64,000 nt of DNA from Hofstenia miamia (taxonomy: Eukaryota > Xenacoelomorpha > Acoela): positions 1,187,078-1,251,077 of the forward strand of contig SCFE01000105.1 in NCBI GenBank assembly GCA_004352715.1, in the 5' to 3' direction. This document shows, one piece after another, positions 20,970 to 34,665 of this stretch (positions are counted from its first letter, which is position 1; each line of letters opens with the position of its first letter). The notes under the pieces are model-generated. The model ran no database searches. It had not been told where the DNA came from and saw only the letters and a list, made by a program, of their open reading frames with translations. Both the position numbers and the translations under genes were made by a program.

Positions 20970-21760
20970 CAAAAAAAGAAGTGTAAAGAAAGGGAAGAAC
21001 AAATTGTAGCCACAATGAAACTCATGTTCACTGAAGCATTTTCAAAAATTGAGCTAGAAGAAATTCTTAAGCCATACAATCAATTGGCAGTGGATGTCAA
21101 GTGCATCACATCAAGATTGGAGATAAAAGACAGTTTAACCTTGAAACTGAAAAGACAAGGCTTATCAGAAAAATTCTTGGAGAAGCTACAGGAGAGCAAA
21201 ATGAACAATTAGCAAAATATACAGAGAAATATAAACACAAATCCAAATGAAAATACCAAAATGCACAACACCTGAAATGATATCAAATCCCATGATACTG
21301 CCACAATGGAGAATACCAAAAGACAAGAAAATCATGAAAGCCTACATGCATGAATATAAATCATACATGAACACAAAAGAAAAGGCAAGAATAATGGTTG
21401 ATAAAGAAGAGTACATGAAGTCCAAAAAAATAATAGTCAGAAATGACAATAGAGAAAGGATATATATTGAAGGAGCAATAACTCCATAAAATTTATACAC
21501 CAAAAGTCTTCCAATAAATTAACAGTTAGAACAGTTAAGAGAATACTTTGAAAAATGAACAAAAAAGGCAGTAATATTATTCTTGGGAGTAAACAATATA
21601 GTTTGGCTTGATATCTGGAACAAGTGATGCAGGTACTACAATGTATCAAAGCAGGTGGAACTTGTAATGATGATAAGAATGATTAAGAACAATCCTTTCT
21701 TTTATAAGGACATGGGGAATTCTAGAAGTTTAAGAAAATTATTTAAATTTTTCTACTAAG
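20970..21760 (+). pseudogene. Third, diverged gypsy ORF3 lineage, C-terminal fragment
   Basis: It starts near EEQIVATMKLMFTEAFSK and continues QLAVDVKCITSRLEI, GLSEKFLEKLQESKMNN, then after breaks PMILPQWRIPKDKK, EEYMKSKKIIVRNDNRERIY and, past a stop at 21,487, AVILFLGVNNIVW and QVELVMMIRMIKNNP. Each block aligns in order with family-A ORF3 (MIKILCTEAFT, QLAVDIECITSK, GLTNMFWENIK, RKSKDTLLQNDNKERVY, TVMLFSGINDIVW). It differs from both A and B at many sites. No gag or pol of this lineage is visible nearby. Confidence 0.7.
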
Positions 21761-22980
21761 ATCAAAGAAATAAGAAAGAAACAGATGATCAAAAACAACT
21801 AAGCAACTTAAATGATTAATTATGCTCATTAAATATTTATGAATTAAATTACAAAAATTATAAAATCAAGTGCTTGTTGATTAATTGATTTGACAAAACA
21901 TTGGGGGCAAAATTGCTTCTTGGTAATTTTAGCCAACTAGGAAAAATTGTCTAGTAAATTTAAAAATTCAAATCAACAGGTACTAATTTTGATTTAAGTT
22001 TAACTAACATTGAAACATTGGAACAATTGTTGAAGTATATTCTTTGGATATCTTATTTCACTTTATTATCTGGTTTGCCTCATTATTAACAATGTCAAGC
22101 TAAATGGTTCATGTTTAGTAGTGGACAGGATACCATGAAAGGAAAGATTCTAAGTTCTTTGAACCTGATCACAAAATGCACTTAAGTGAGGTGTATGACT
22201 AGGAGTTTTTGATCACCCATTTAGCTGACTATCAATTGTATTTGAACATGTACTCAATAATAAACTCAAGAAACAGCTAGTTAGCCAAGTGTAAGTTATT
22301 TACTATTCCATTTTTGAAATCCAAATTGTTGACTATAATATGACTGATAATGAGACTATTTGTTATATCAGTTATATTACATTTAGGTTAGGAAGCTGCT
22401 AATTATTTACTTAGTAATTTGAATGCCAATAGGTTTTGGTAATGGAAATTTGTTAATTAATTATTAACAAAGCAGCTATTGCCAAGTCATGTTGTGAAGA
22501 CTCATAACAATTATGTGTTAAATGAAAACACTACAAACCACATTACAAAAGAGTGTAAGTCAAATTGTGTCTATTCATTAGTAAGCACCATCATAGGTTA
22601 AGGCACACATAATTAACTTCATTAAGCAGAGTGTTGGAGAAACCTCAAAGAACTTGGATTGCTATAAGGAGAGCTGCATCAGGCCAATTCCCAACCATTT
22701 GAAGTACTGTGGAGCCACCTCACCTAAATAGTGAATATTAATACATTGATTAATCATAGTTATCAAAGACATGTTAATTAAGAGCTAAGCAGACAAAAAC
22801 AGTTAGATCCCTGCCTGCCAAATCACCATACAATTGAAGACTTTGATTTAATCAATGGACATTGGGCCTGGTAGAAGTTGCTGCACAATGGTAGTCCAAA
22901 ATGAAAGCTCATGGGGCAGGAAGGTCTCCTAATCCTTGGTTGGCAACTTCCTAGGACAATGTGAGTCCAAAATCAAACAC
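21761..22980. other. AT-rich sequence without recognised features
   Basis: Stop-rich in all frames; I see no gene, LTR or tandem repeat that I can support. Confidence 0.5.
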
Positions 22981-22989
22981 ACTCCTAAT

Positions 22990-25912
22990 CACTGATGACA
23001 TGAAAGAGCAAAGGTCCTCAGTCCCCAGCAGGCTGTAAATGGTCAGAGGGTGCTAAAAATCTCCAGACAACAGGCAGACTCCACAATCAGGAGTGTGGAC
23101 TTGAGAAGTGGCAGAATAGGATCCACACAGACCAATGGACAACAGCACAAGTAGAGAGATTAGCAGAACAGGACAGCATTGGAGTGTTACAGAAGAAGCA
23201 GACCAGATAAGAGGGGTTATAGGAAGAGAATATTGAAGAATGGAAAAAAGCAGAAACAGGATTAGAATTTATAGTGCAGGTGAGAAAGTTGAAGCTGGAT
23301 GAGAATAAGGGAAAAAGAACAGCTGAACAGACAAAGCAAAAGGAAAATGAAGTGACAGATGTAGCAATCAAGGAAAGGATGAAGAAAGATATTAATGAGA
23401 GAAGTAGGCTGCAAGTCTAAGAGGAGTTAAGAAAAGCATGTTAACAGTAGAGACAACAAAGGTCAATAAAGTGTTGGATAGATAATAAGAATGTATGCAG
23501 GTGCATGAGAGGTGCTGAAGAATGTAGTCATGTACATGAAGAAGAAAAAGCAACAAGAAGATAAGGGAGACAGAAAGCCAGCATGGGAGTAAAGAATTGA
23601 GAATAAAGTGCAAAGATTAGGCAGCAAATAGAGAAGATCAGAACAAGTAATGTGGTGCAAGTCAGATGCAGGGTAGGTAAGGGGAAGACTATATAAACTG
23701 CAAGAGAAGAGCTAAGCAGAGATTAGTTGCAGAAACTGAGAAACTAAGAAAATATAGGGAAAGAGACAATAGGACGTTTGAGGCCCAAGAAGGAAGATCT
23801 TACAAAGAACTAGATGCAGGAGAAAAGGCTACTTCTAGAGCAGCCAAAGATGCAGTAAGGTTCTAAGAGAATATATGAGGAAGTGAGGGACCAGAGATAG
23901 AGTGTGAACAGATGCAGAAGGAGCTAAGACAAGAAGAAGAAGTAATCACAAATGCAAAGCTGAAGGAGGCTCTAAAGAAAATGAAGAATAGGAAGGCACC
24001 AGGCAGAGATGAAGGACATGGGTATTGGCTGAAGAAGTTCACAAGAGTTCATAAGAGACTAGCAGTAGAATTGGAGGAGTGGGTGTCCAGAGTGGATGGT
24101 AGTGGGAATGACATTTCTGATACAGAAGGTCCCAAAGAAAGGCAGTGAAGCAAGCAATTTTAGGCTAATAACATATTTGCCAACCATTTGGAAATTGTTA
24201 ACTTCTGTGATTTCAAGTAGGCTGGCATATTACTTAGAACAGAACAGGTTAATACCAGAGGAGCAGATGGGATGTAGAACAAAGAGAAAAGAATGCAATG
24301 ATCATTTGTTGATAGACCAGGCATTAGTGGAGAATTGTAGAATAAGGAACACAAACTTAGCAATGGCGTAGATAGCCTACAAGAGAGCAAATGACAACAT
24401 ATCAAATAGGTAGATATTGAGGATGCTAGAGGCCAAGGTAGTTTCATGGAATAGGGTTGAATTTCTAGAGAGGCATAGGTTGAGGTTTAATGAGGCATAT
24501 TCCAGGGAGACAGCTTACCACCCTTCCTGTTTGTAGTTAGCTCAAACCAATCACAGAAAAATTAAAGAAGGCAGGCATAGAGTATAATTTGGAGAAAAAT
24601 GGTAGAGCAGCAAGTAACCTATGGTACATGGACAACCTGGGGATGTATGCTAGTTCAAGGAAGATGTTTCAGATGTAAGTGGAGACATTGGAGAAGGCAA
24701 TAAGAGATTCTGGATTAGATTTTGGATTAGGGAAATATGAGACAGTGACAATGAATAGAGGCAAATGCATAGATGCAAATGGTTTGAGGGCAAGAAGTGG
24801 GGATAAGATTGACAAAGTCAAAGAGGGGTACAAGTACTTAGGTGTAATAGAGAAAGATAGAAAAGATAATGAGGAAATGAAGATGAGGTTAATAAAAGAC
24901 TACAAGAGGAGAGTAAGGAAACTACTACAGAAGTCAGCATTGAATGGGCAAAATAGAATAAAGCAAATTAATACAAGGGCAATACCAGTGTTGAGATATT
25001 CAGCAGGAATAGTTTCATGGAATAACAATGAACTAAGAGAGTTAGACAAGGAGACAGGAGGATACTAGCAGCAGAGAGTGCATTCAACTTCAATGGAGAG
25101 GTAGATAGGCTGTACATGGCAAGAAATAAAGGAGAGAAAGGACTGCTGAGTGTAGAGGAAACAGTAGAAGCAGAAGCACTAGGGCTAAAGGAATATGTAG
25201 AAGAGCAACCTTGAGGGCCTCTACCAGAGGTCACTAAGGCACAAAGGAAGATAAGAATTGAGAGTGAAGGAAAGACAGCATACCAGAGAATGATTGACAC
25301 AGAGAGACAAAAGATGTATAGGCAGAAGGTGATGTATGGAGAATACTAGAGGAACACAGAAAAGTGTGACAGAGAAGAAAGCAACAAGTAGTTAAAGAAG
25401 GCAGTACTAAAAAGAGAAACAGAAGCACTGACAATTGCAGCACAGGAGCAAGCAATAAGAACAAATTGGGTGAAGAAGCATATAGACAGAAGAGTAGAAG
25501 TAAATGATAAGTGTAGGCTATGTAAGAAAGAGGCAGAGACAGTAGATCATCTAATAGCAGGGTGTGAGAAGTTGGCACAGAATGAGTATAAGTTCAGGCA
25601 TGACAATGTGGGGGCTTCAACAGGCAGTATGAGTTAGAAACAGGAGAAAAGTGGTATGAGCACAAGCCACTTAGAAAATGACATAGTAGTGGTAGACAAA
25701 GAGAAAAAATGATTGTTAACAGTGATAGACATAGCAGTACCAAAGGACAGGAATGCAGAAAGCAAGGAGAAAGAGAAGATAGACAAGTACAGAGAGTTAG
25801 CAGAGGAAATAGAAAGGCTGTGGAAACTGAATAAGGTTGAAGTAGTCCTGGTAATTGTAGGAGCATTTGAAGCAGTGAGTAAGAAACATAAGAGATACTT
25901 GAAGGAGTTGGG
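22990..25912 (+). mobile_element. R4/Dong-type LINE, 5' portion up to Polinton insertion
   Basis: A decayed non-LTR retrotransposon. The start is uncertain. Recognisable order: ALKKMKNRKAPGRD (23,960), then SNFRLITYLPTIWKLLTSVI and RLIPEEQMGCRTKRKE of the reverse transcriptase (24,150-24,300), a deletion of the fingers/palm middle, GDSLPPFL, and YMDN at 24,624 where the active site would read Y-x-DD. YKYLGVIEKD and INTRAIPVLRYSAGIVSW follow. A CCHC-like zinc finger (CRLCKKEAETVDHLIAGC, 25,511) precedes a restriction-like endonuclease segment (VIDIAVPKD, KYRELAEEIERLWK). This domain order and the endonuclease at the C-terminus are typical of the R4/Dong group and fish Rex6. There are many stops. 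Confidence 0.8.
25907..25912. other. Target-site duplication, left copy (GTTGGG)
   Basis: Six bases GTTGGG directly before the Polinton terminus at 25,913; the same six bases follow the other terminus at 41,661. A 6-bp duplication is the known signature of Polinton integration. Confidence 0.85.
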
Positions 25913-27666
25913 ATTAGTGATAGAAGCACAGGCCCCATCCCAATGGAACACCTTGAAGTTCTCATTTACACTTAGCTGATTCAATGATATTTGATGAGTG
26001 GTTTTAATGACTCAGCTACTTGACAAATGCTGATTGACAGCTTGCTAATGGATTTTCAGTGACGTCACACACTTGACAATTTTAAGTGTATAAACTAATG
26101 GATTTCAATTAGTGATTCATGACACTTTTAATTGATTTTCATAGTGATTCATTTACATGTTGGGGCCAATTCACATACATACATTTTTTTGGTATAATGA
26201 CTAATTTCATTTCATGTTAATATATATGGGTATATCACATGTTACATTTGTTTGGATACATTACATTTCATTTTGTTAATATACCTTGTTATCACACATT
26301 ACATTTTTCTTTTTTCATGATTTTCAGATGATTGCACATACAGTGTAATTTGGGAAAACATACAAAAAGCCGCATTTTGCTTTTGTCACAATACCTTGTT
26401 AACACATTTATTGTATCACATTTTTCAACCAATGAATATTTTTCAAAATTTTGATAGCTTGCAAGTACAATGTTTAACTTGCATTTTTGGAAAATTTTTT
26501 CAAAAAGACTTCACCTTGTTTTCAAAACACACTATTTCATTTACGAAAACAACATTTTCATTTCTAAACAAACAAATTATTTTAACCCATTTTCTATATT
26601 TCATATTGAAAATATTAAGTGTAGAAATTAAACAAAAAGAGATCGCCATCCACTCTAATAAAAGCTCATAGAATTTTATAGGTAATAGTAAAAATGCAAT
26701 GACTAGTGCATGTGTTAAAAAACAAAACTAATTTTAAATTATTTTTTTAATACACGTGGAAAATATTAATGTGGAAATTAAACAAAAAGAGATTTGATAA
26801 CAATAAAATGTTTAAAATTTTTATAGGCATTAGTAAAAAACGCATTTGTCTAGTTTACATGTTAAAACAAAATTGATCAATTTCCAAAATATAAAACCAG
26901 ATATTTAAGTGAGCATGGTAAAGCCCACATTTTAAAAAAAAGACAAAACACATGTATATTATACATGTTCCACTTATAATGATGGTAAATTACACTATTA
27001 AATTTGTCTATTGTATTAGTTTATCATCGCCAATGTTGATGTGAGTTCATATATTGTCGTCAACCACCATCTTCTTTTCCCATGCACAGATAATTTTCAA
27101 TGAGAGTTGTTCATCTGATGAGAGAGTCGAGAATCACACAATGCCCAATAAAATATATCTAAGCATTGGTATAAGTGTTTTGCATCCACAAAATTAAATG
27201 GGGAATAATTAGGCCATGTGCATATGCAAATAATATTCAAGATCTTTTAGACACTCTCTATTGACAACAAATTAAATGTCAAATTAAAACAAAATTATTG
27301 TAAGCCAGAGAAATTGATATTACCAAGTATAAAGGATAATATGTTCTGTGATTGATTTAATTGCTTCCTATGGTTAACATTGGTGTAATTACACTTTCTG
27401 CACTGAACAGAATACATTGATATCAGAGTTAACTGGCTTTACATTAGAAGAATTTGGAGGGACAATACATGTGTTGCTATCTGCTAACAGCCTTGCAAAT
27501 ACATAGAGACTTCACGTGAAGACTAAATAAAATTTAAAATCAGAATCACATTAGTTTGTATCACCTCATTTTTGAGTGAGTAATTAATGGAGATTGTTTT
27601 ATATGATGGGACCAATTCTTCTTATACCAATAGAAAAACAACAGAATAAATGTTTAAACAAAATCA

Positions 27667-27858
27667 TCAGGGATGGCGAAATTTTTGTATAGTTGGCAAA
27701 ACTAAATAAACATTAGCAAAATATATATAATTAATTTTTTCTACCGTATTTATTGTATGAGATTTGTTAGCATCAAAGAGGCATTCTTTCATCAGTTGAT
27801 GATGGAAAACTATTTTTTTCTTTTTGAACACATGGGGATCTAAATAAACCTTAAACAA
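27667..27858 (-). CDS. Short conserved frame in Polinton left arm, unknown
   Basis: A 63-codon frame starting MFKVYLDPHVFKKKKIVF is kept in both arms with one residue changed (here QKFRHP, there QKVRHP). It lies about 0.9 kb past the end of polymerase B. No domain is recognised. It may be chance in slowly diverging DNA. Confidence 0.2.
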   Translation of the reverse strand: MFKVYLDPHVFKKKKIVFHHQLMKECLFDANKSHTINTVEKINYIYFANVYLVLPTIQKFRHP

Positions 27859-28714
27859 AATATAATTAATTTCAATTATACCATTTTATTGTATAAGATT
27901 TCATCAGCAGTGAGGAGACATTTTTCTATTTTTTTTGCTTGGGGGCTAAATGTGTGTATAAAAAATCAATATATTAATTAGATTATACCATCTTTACAAA
28001 GTAAAACATGTACACAAGGAGCATTGAGAGGGAACTGGTTTTCTTGATTTCCAGTTGACAATTATCAGCAAATTATTCAAACAGAGATTTCTAAACAAAA
28101 AAATTTATTTGTAACATTGTTGATGAAAACATACTTGGAGGGGATACATAACAAAACATGTAAACATGGGGAATGAAGCAAAATTTATACATCAGGCAAT
28201 CAATTAAGCAAAGAACTGTCTAAACATGGAATAAATTTGTAACATTGTTGACAAAAACATGCGTATGAAAATTTAACAAAATACACAGACATGGAGAATG
28301 GAGGAAACGTTGTAAGAGGGACAATCAATTATATGAGGAATTGTCTAAACAAAACATTAATTTGTAACATTATTGACAAAAACATTCATATGGAAATGTA
28401 ACAAATTCACATTAAACATAGTGGAGGGAGCAATTAAATAAACAGGATGCATGGATAAACCATCAACAGCAACAGAGGTAAAACATTGGAAATTTCTAAA
28501 CCTAACACTTAATAGTATTTAATTTTTTAAAAATAAATTACCATATACAAAGACTTGAAGCAGGTACAATGTGGGAGGGAGAATGAATGGAAACTATTAC
28601 TAGGTATTAGAATCTAAAACATTAATTAATAACACAGACAATATAATATTCCATATACCTAGGCATAGGCGTTTTACTCCATCTTCAATTAATGTAGAAC
28701 TGGTAGATGGCAAA

Positions 28715-31700
28715 TTAATTGATTTGATATCTAAACATGAGTTTAACATTATAAACATGTAAATTGTTATTACCTTTATGTCCATATGGCAGCATTTCTA
28801 TGGAATTTAAAAGATAGCATTTATTGTCATAGCATGACAATGCTATATGATTTGATGTTTCCACACTAATTGAATGGATGTGTGACCAGATCCCAGTTAT
28901 TTTTTTCACAATACACCTTCTTGCAGGAGAATATTCTTGAACAGATCAAAATTCATTGTCTGCTTAACTGTTCAGGTTACACCTTTTGCACTGGACTTCT
29001 TTAATATCTTGTGGCTTTCACTTGTATATTCAACAGAATATAGTTTCAGTTGAAGTGCAAGTAAATGGTTTAATATACCCATGGCCAATTCTTCCTTGAC
29101 TTTAAGGTACACTTTTTTATTCACATCATAATATAGGGGTGATGATATTGGATAATTTGAAAAGTCAAAGTGATGTGAGATCAACCCTAACTCTGTGTAC
29201 AAATTTTCTATTTTATTTTAAAGAGTAATGAGTCCATGTCAGAATACAATAACATAATTCTGTTTTTAAAAGATGGTTTCATAACCTCATAATGGAATTT
29301 GAACATTAACAACTTGGATAGATTCAGTATAGCTTCCCCAAGATAATTGGGCCAGTTCCATTCAATATCCTTTTGTCTGAGCATGACCTGAACTAAATCT
29401 CCACTGACAATGTTATATCATTTAAATTCATGTTTTTTAATTAACATTCTGTGGATTCCAGATGGTGTGCAAACCTTATATTTACCCATTTTCTTAAATT
29501 TTCCAAGCACTTTCCAAACACAGCATTCAACATTAATTTTTAGAATGCCTTCTCAAAATCATTTCATGCTGCTTTGCATTTGTTGGTGTTTAAATCAATA
29601 TATGATTTTAAAAACAGGGCTTGTCTAAATTCAAGAGCTTTATAGGATTTTGTGATTTTCAAACCATGGTCAACATAGAATTTCAAGATTTCATACTGCA
29701 CAATGTAATTTTCTCGTTTGTAAAATGTTTGCACAAGTTTGGGTATGGGTGCTAATGTTATTTTTAATTTAATTTTTATTTCCATCTGGTATGGTGGTAG
29801 GTGCTTGTCCTGAACAATCATTTTATGAGGAGCCATTGGAAAATCAAAATGATCATTGTGAAGTTAATCCAGATATTCCAAATCCACCTCCAGCATGTAC
29901 CCAGTTTGTGATTCTTAAGGTGTGGACAATATTTCTTTGAGTTTTGCTGAAGACCACCTCAGTCCACCCACAGGCAAGCTTAAACTCATGGTTCCACTAT
30001 AGATTCCATTCATATCTGTGAAAAATCTGAAATTTGTCTCCTTCTCAGGGTCATAGCACTCCACTAGTGGGTTATTTGCCTTAAAATATTGAACACATAC
30101 CTCCACTAATGCCACCCTGAATAAAATTCAATTCCATCTCATTGTGTATTGGATAGCATCATACCCCAGTGTGTTTTAACATTGTGTGCCAGCTGAAATT
30201 AGATAATGTAAAAAGAGGGTGGGGTCAAGTTTATTCTCTTATCACATCCAATAGTAATAACATGTCTGAAATCAAATAATTATCATGAAATTGCTTAAAA
30301 TTTTTACACCCACCAAAGACATATGTGTTGTCATGCTTGAAATCCAGCTCCTGTTATTGGGATTTTACCAGTCAATTTGTCTCTCCAGTACTCTAAATCC
30401 AGGAGGCTCAATTCATTAAATTTCTTGAAACTGTCAAACCATGTGTATGGAAAGGTTCCTTTGCCACGGGAAAATGCCTCTGCTTTTTGTTTCCCCATAC
30501 CGTCATTTAAAAATTTATACTAGTCCACTCCAATATTTTTTGTAAGGTTTGACAGACTATCACTTATGAACCAGTAACTATCCAAAAATCTAAGTTCCTC
30601 ATATATGGGCTTGTAAATTCCATGTTTATCATTATATCCATCAATGGGCACCATTAAACTGAGTGATAGAAAAACTTCAGACATGCATGGAATGCATGAT
30701 ATCTTCTCACCATCTTTCATACACAAACTTTTTAATAAAATATGCATATCATATTTGCTACCATTATGCATAAAAACTGATGTAGATTGCAGACTTTGAT
30801 TTAAAATATTGCAGTTGTTGTGTGTGGCGCCTCTTATTTCTCCAGAAAAATGGCAATGATCAATGGCTTTAACCTCCTCCTGGGTAAATGAATGTTTACA
30901 AAATATACATCTTGTTGCTGATGACAACATGACTCTCCTCTGCTCCTCTGATATTATTAGTTCACAATGGCACTGCTTCATCTCATAGATTGTTTTGCCA
31001 ATTTTTATAAATGATTCCAGCTGGAATTTGCTCAACTTTACATATAGTATAGCTAGCTTGTAGATGGATTAGGCTGCATGCTATGGACCTTTCTGGAAAT
31101 TGCTTCAATATCCAGACTACCAACAATAGGGACATAATTCTGTGCTGCAAATGCTTTAAATTTGATTTTATCTGATTGGTTCAGGAAAGTAATGTTTAGT
31201 TCTGATACTCCATTGCACTTAATCTTGTATTTTGAAAAATTTTCTTGGGTCTTGAATCAAGATAAACATTTAGGGCAAAAGAAATCACACTCTCTATTTT
31301 CAAAAATCAGAAACATGCATTCAAATTTGTAATTGCTAAATAATGACTCTTTTCTTCTTCTATTAACATTAAATTGACTGTCCTCTGATGATGGCATGGA
31401 GACATATACACTGGCACAAGACATTGTTCATTTAGTGCATACACATTGACATTTATTGATTTCCATATTTCAAATATGGATATGTCATTCATTGACAGTG
31501 GGAACCTGAGACCCTTGAATTTTAATTCTTGAAGAAATTTGTTCAATCTTACAATTTCACTCTGGTTTTTAATTTCAGGGTGGAGACAAGCTAATACATT
31601 GTAGACAAAACACAAGTTTGATTGACCAGTTTTCAGATTTTCAAGGAAATTATTTCTTTTTAGATGGTCAGGTAATGCAATATAGGATTCTCAACACAAT

Positions 31701-32276
31701 GGTTAGTATTGATGTTTTTTAATTTAAACCCACTCCTGTTCATGGCGTAAATACAAATATAATTCCAAATTTTGTCAACCAAGTTGTAAAAATTTGTTTC
31801 ACTTAGTCCTGATTGAAAACTCATTTGGGGTGTGATGTTGGATGGAGTACTGCTGACTTTTCTTCATCATTTTTCATGGGTTTCATCATTTCCACCTTGC
31901 AGGTTAAGTAAATTTTCACAGAATAATGTGTGGAAGCCTCATTTGAAATTACCTCACACATTGCCTTGTAATGGTTTGAGAATGCCTTATAAACATCAAT
32001 CAAATTAAGATGGTTGGATAAATAATTTGAAAAAGCACCTCAACATGCATTTTCTGATCTTTGTATGGTAAATTCATGGCTATTATTAGTGTTCAAAGTT
32101 AAAGTTGATGGAATCTCATTTGGATGCTTGCTATCAATATGATTGTAAAGTGATGGTTTACTCCTGAAATAGGTCTTACAAATCAAACAAAAATTAACTG
32201 TTGTTTGATTATGTCTCATGCAAAGGTGCAACCTCACTTGTTTTGGTGGGGACTCATGTATGTGCACAAACCACAC
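28715..32276 (-). pseudogene. Polinton protein-primed DNA polymerase B, left arm, decayed
   Basis: The polymerase replicates linear Polinton DNA. In order: a C2H2 finger (CLICKTYFRSKPSLYNHIDSKH) at the N-end; a Polinton-specific domain ending HHQRTVNLMLIEEEKSHYL (31,615-31,307); an exonuclease-like Asp-Ile-Glu near 31,105; a C-x2-C, HCHFSGEIRG, HNNC zinc segment (30,900-30,800); YDMHILLKSL; motif A as DMNGIYSGTM (30,030-30,000); NDFEKAF motif B (29,560); motif C as YSDMDSL (29,250) where YSDTDSL is usual; and a C-terminal block with LPYGHKGN (28,780). Several stops and frameshifts separate these, so it is inactive. Confidence 0.85.
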
Positions 32277-33509
32277 AAATATTGGGACATTGTCTTTGGT
32301 CTAAATAGACCATGTATTAGTAAAGTGGGAAAATATCAATTGAAAAAATTTAAAACATGGAAAGAAGAATTTAGATTTTAACATAAAACACAAATCATTT
32401 TTCAAAGATGGAATAATTTTGTTTTTGACATGCATTTGAATTTTAAAATATATAAACCAGAAAGAGAAAAATATGCATAAACACAGTATAGGAGGAAATA
32501 GTAATGTGTGTAAATCACATAATCAGTAATAGATATATAAAAAACAAAATTGCATTTAAATAAATAAGCATTAACATCTGGTGATTACCCTCAAAAATTG
32601 GGTATCAGGTAAAAATTGTCAGTGTATTGTAAAAACACGTAATCAGTAATATATAAAAACAAAAATACACATGCATTATTTAAAATAACTCTTAAACAAG
32701 ATTACATTAAACTAAATAGTGCACTTGAAAAGTAAAGCATTAAAGAATTACATAATCAACTAATGTAATGATTAAAATAAAGAGAGAGGATAAATTTGTG
32801 TGTGTGAGTCATTTATAATTAGATTAAAAATCAGTAATTGTTTTCAATNAAAAATTAACTGTTGTTTGATTATGTCTCATGCAAAGGTGCAACCTCACTT
32901 GTTTTGGTGGGGACTCATGTATGTGCACAAACCACACAAATATTGGGACATTGTCTTTGGTCTAAATAGACCATGTATTAGTAAAGTGGGAAAATATCAA
33001 TTGAAAAAATTTAAAACATGGAAAGAAGAATTTAGATTTTAACATAAAACACAAATCATTTTTCAAAGATGGAATAATTTTGTTTTTGACATGCATTTGA
33101 ATTTTAAAATATATAAACCAGAAAGAGAAAAATATGCATAAACACAGTATAGGAGGAAATAGTAATGTGTGTAAATCACATAATCAGTAATAGATATATA
33201 AAAAACAAAATTGCATTTAAATAAATAAGCATTAACATCTGGTGATTACCCTCAAAAATTGGGTATCAGGTAAAAATTGTCAGTGTATTGTAAAAACACG
33301 TAATCAGTAATATATAAAAACAAAAATACACATGCATTATTTAAAATAACTCTTAAACAATATTACATTAAACTAAATAGTGCACTTGAAAAGTAAAGCA
33401 TTAAAGAATTACATAATCAACTAATGTAATGATTAAAATAAAGAGAGAGGATAAATTTGTGTGTGTGAGTCATTTATAATTAGATTAAAAATCAGTAATT
33501 GTTTTCAAT
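32189..33509. repeat. 661-bp direct duplication joined by one N
   Basis: Bases 32,189-32,848 recur at 32,850-33,509 with almost no change, joined by a single N at 32,849. The right arm has only one copy. An assembly artefact is likely. Confidence 0.85.
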
Positions 33510-34117
33510 GAAATTGTGAATGTGTTTTATTTTTAAAAAATAAATAATGGCTAGGAAATAGCCCTGTGACAATTAAAATAATTGCTTTTGAATTTTGTTG
33601 AAAACAATTACTGATTTTTAATTAATGAGATTTTAAAACTTGCAAATATATTTTTTCAAAATTTTATTGTTGATACTAGAACAAATCTTTGAAATTACAC
33701 AGGTGTGTGTTTTATTATTTTTGGCATTCTAAATCAACACTCCTACAGGATGTTAACACTTGTTTATTTGTTAAAATGTAATTTCATTTAAACATGAGTG
33801 TGTATTATCTGATTTTTTATTGATTGTTTATTTTTACTGTTGCATGTGAAAATATCTATTTTACATTACACTGTCAATTTTTTATCTAACACCCTGATTT
33901 TTTAGGGTGATTGAGATGTTATTTATTTAGTTAAACATAATTTTGTTTAGAAGAGTTTTAAAAAAAATGTAGTTTACAAATTTTAAATTAAAAACATGTT
34001 ACTCTCTGGTTGCAAAATTTCAATTTGTGTTATTACTTAAGTGTGAACAAGATGCTTGCAATTAGAATTAAAATATTTCTCATATACATGAAAAAAGTGG
34101 GTTTTGCCAATGAATCT
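33490..34117. other. Central spacer of the palindromic Polinton
   Basis: About 630 AT-rich bases, not part of the main arms. It contains a 22-24 base inverted repeat (33,486-33,508 against 33,600-33,622, core AAATCAGTAATTGTTTTCAA), and degenerate copies of a GATGTTAA..TTATTTATTT block at about 33,748 and 33,922 that also occurs in the arms. No coding frame. Confidence 0.6.
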
Positions 34118-34665
34118 AATTATAAATGACTCACATACACGTTAAAATTTATCCTCTCTCTTTATTTTAATCATTACATTAGTTGATTGTGTAATTCTTT
34201 AATGCTTTACTTTTCAAGTGCACTATTTAGTTTAATGTAATATTGTTTAAGAGTTATTTTAAATAATGCATGTGTATTTTTGTTTTTATATATTACTGAT
34301 TACGTGTTTTTACAATACACTGACAATTTTTACCTGATACCCAATTTTTGAGGGTAATCACCAGATGTTAATGCTTATTTATTTAAATGCAATTTTGTGT
34401 TTTATATATCTATTACTGATTATATGTTTTACACACATTACTATTTCCTCCTATACTGTGTTTATGCATATTTTTCTCTTTCTGGTTTATATATTTTAAA
34501 ATTCAAATGCATGTCAAAAACAAAATTATTCCATCTTTGAAAAATGATTTGTGTTTTATGTTAAAATCTAAATTCTTCTTTCCATGTTTTAAATTTTTTC
34601 AATTGATATTTTCCCACTTTACTAATACATGGTCTATTTAGACCAAAGACAATGTCCCAATATTT

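Larger units (their letters stand above)
25913..33490. repeat. Left arm of the inverted repeat
   Basis: Pairs with about 34,117-41,660 in reverse complement. Near-identical over long stretches, with scattered substitutions and small indels. The first 1.7 kb and the part between 27,900 and 28,700 are AT-rich and non-coding. Confidence 0.85.

Noticed and set aside
23087-25984. Minus-strand frames under the R4 LINE
   Set aside because: Antisense shadows of a purine-rich LINE coding strand.
32800-33042. Separate 80-codon gene at the duplicated Polinton segment
   Set aside because: It is a shadow of the antisense polymerase start, created by the duplication at the single N.
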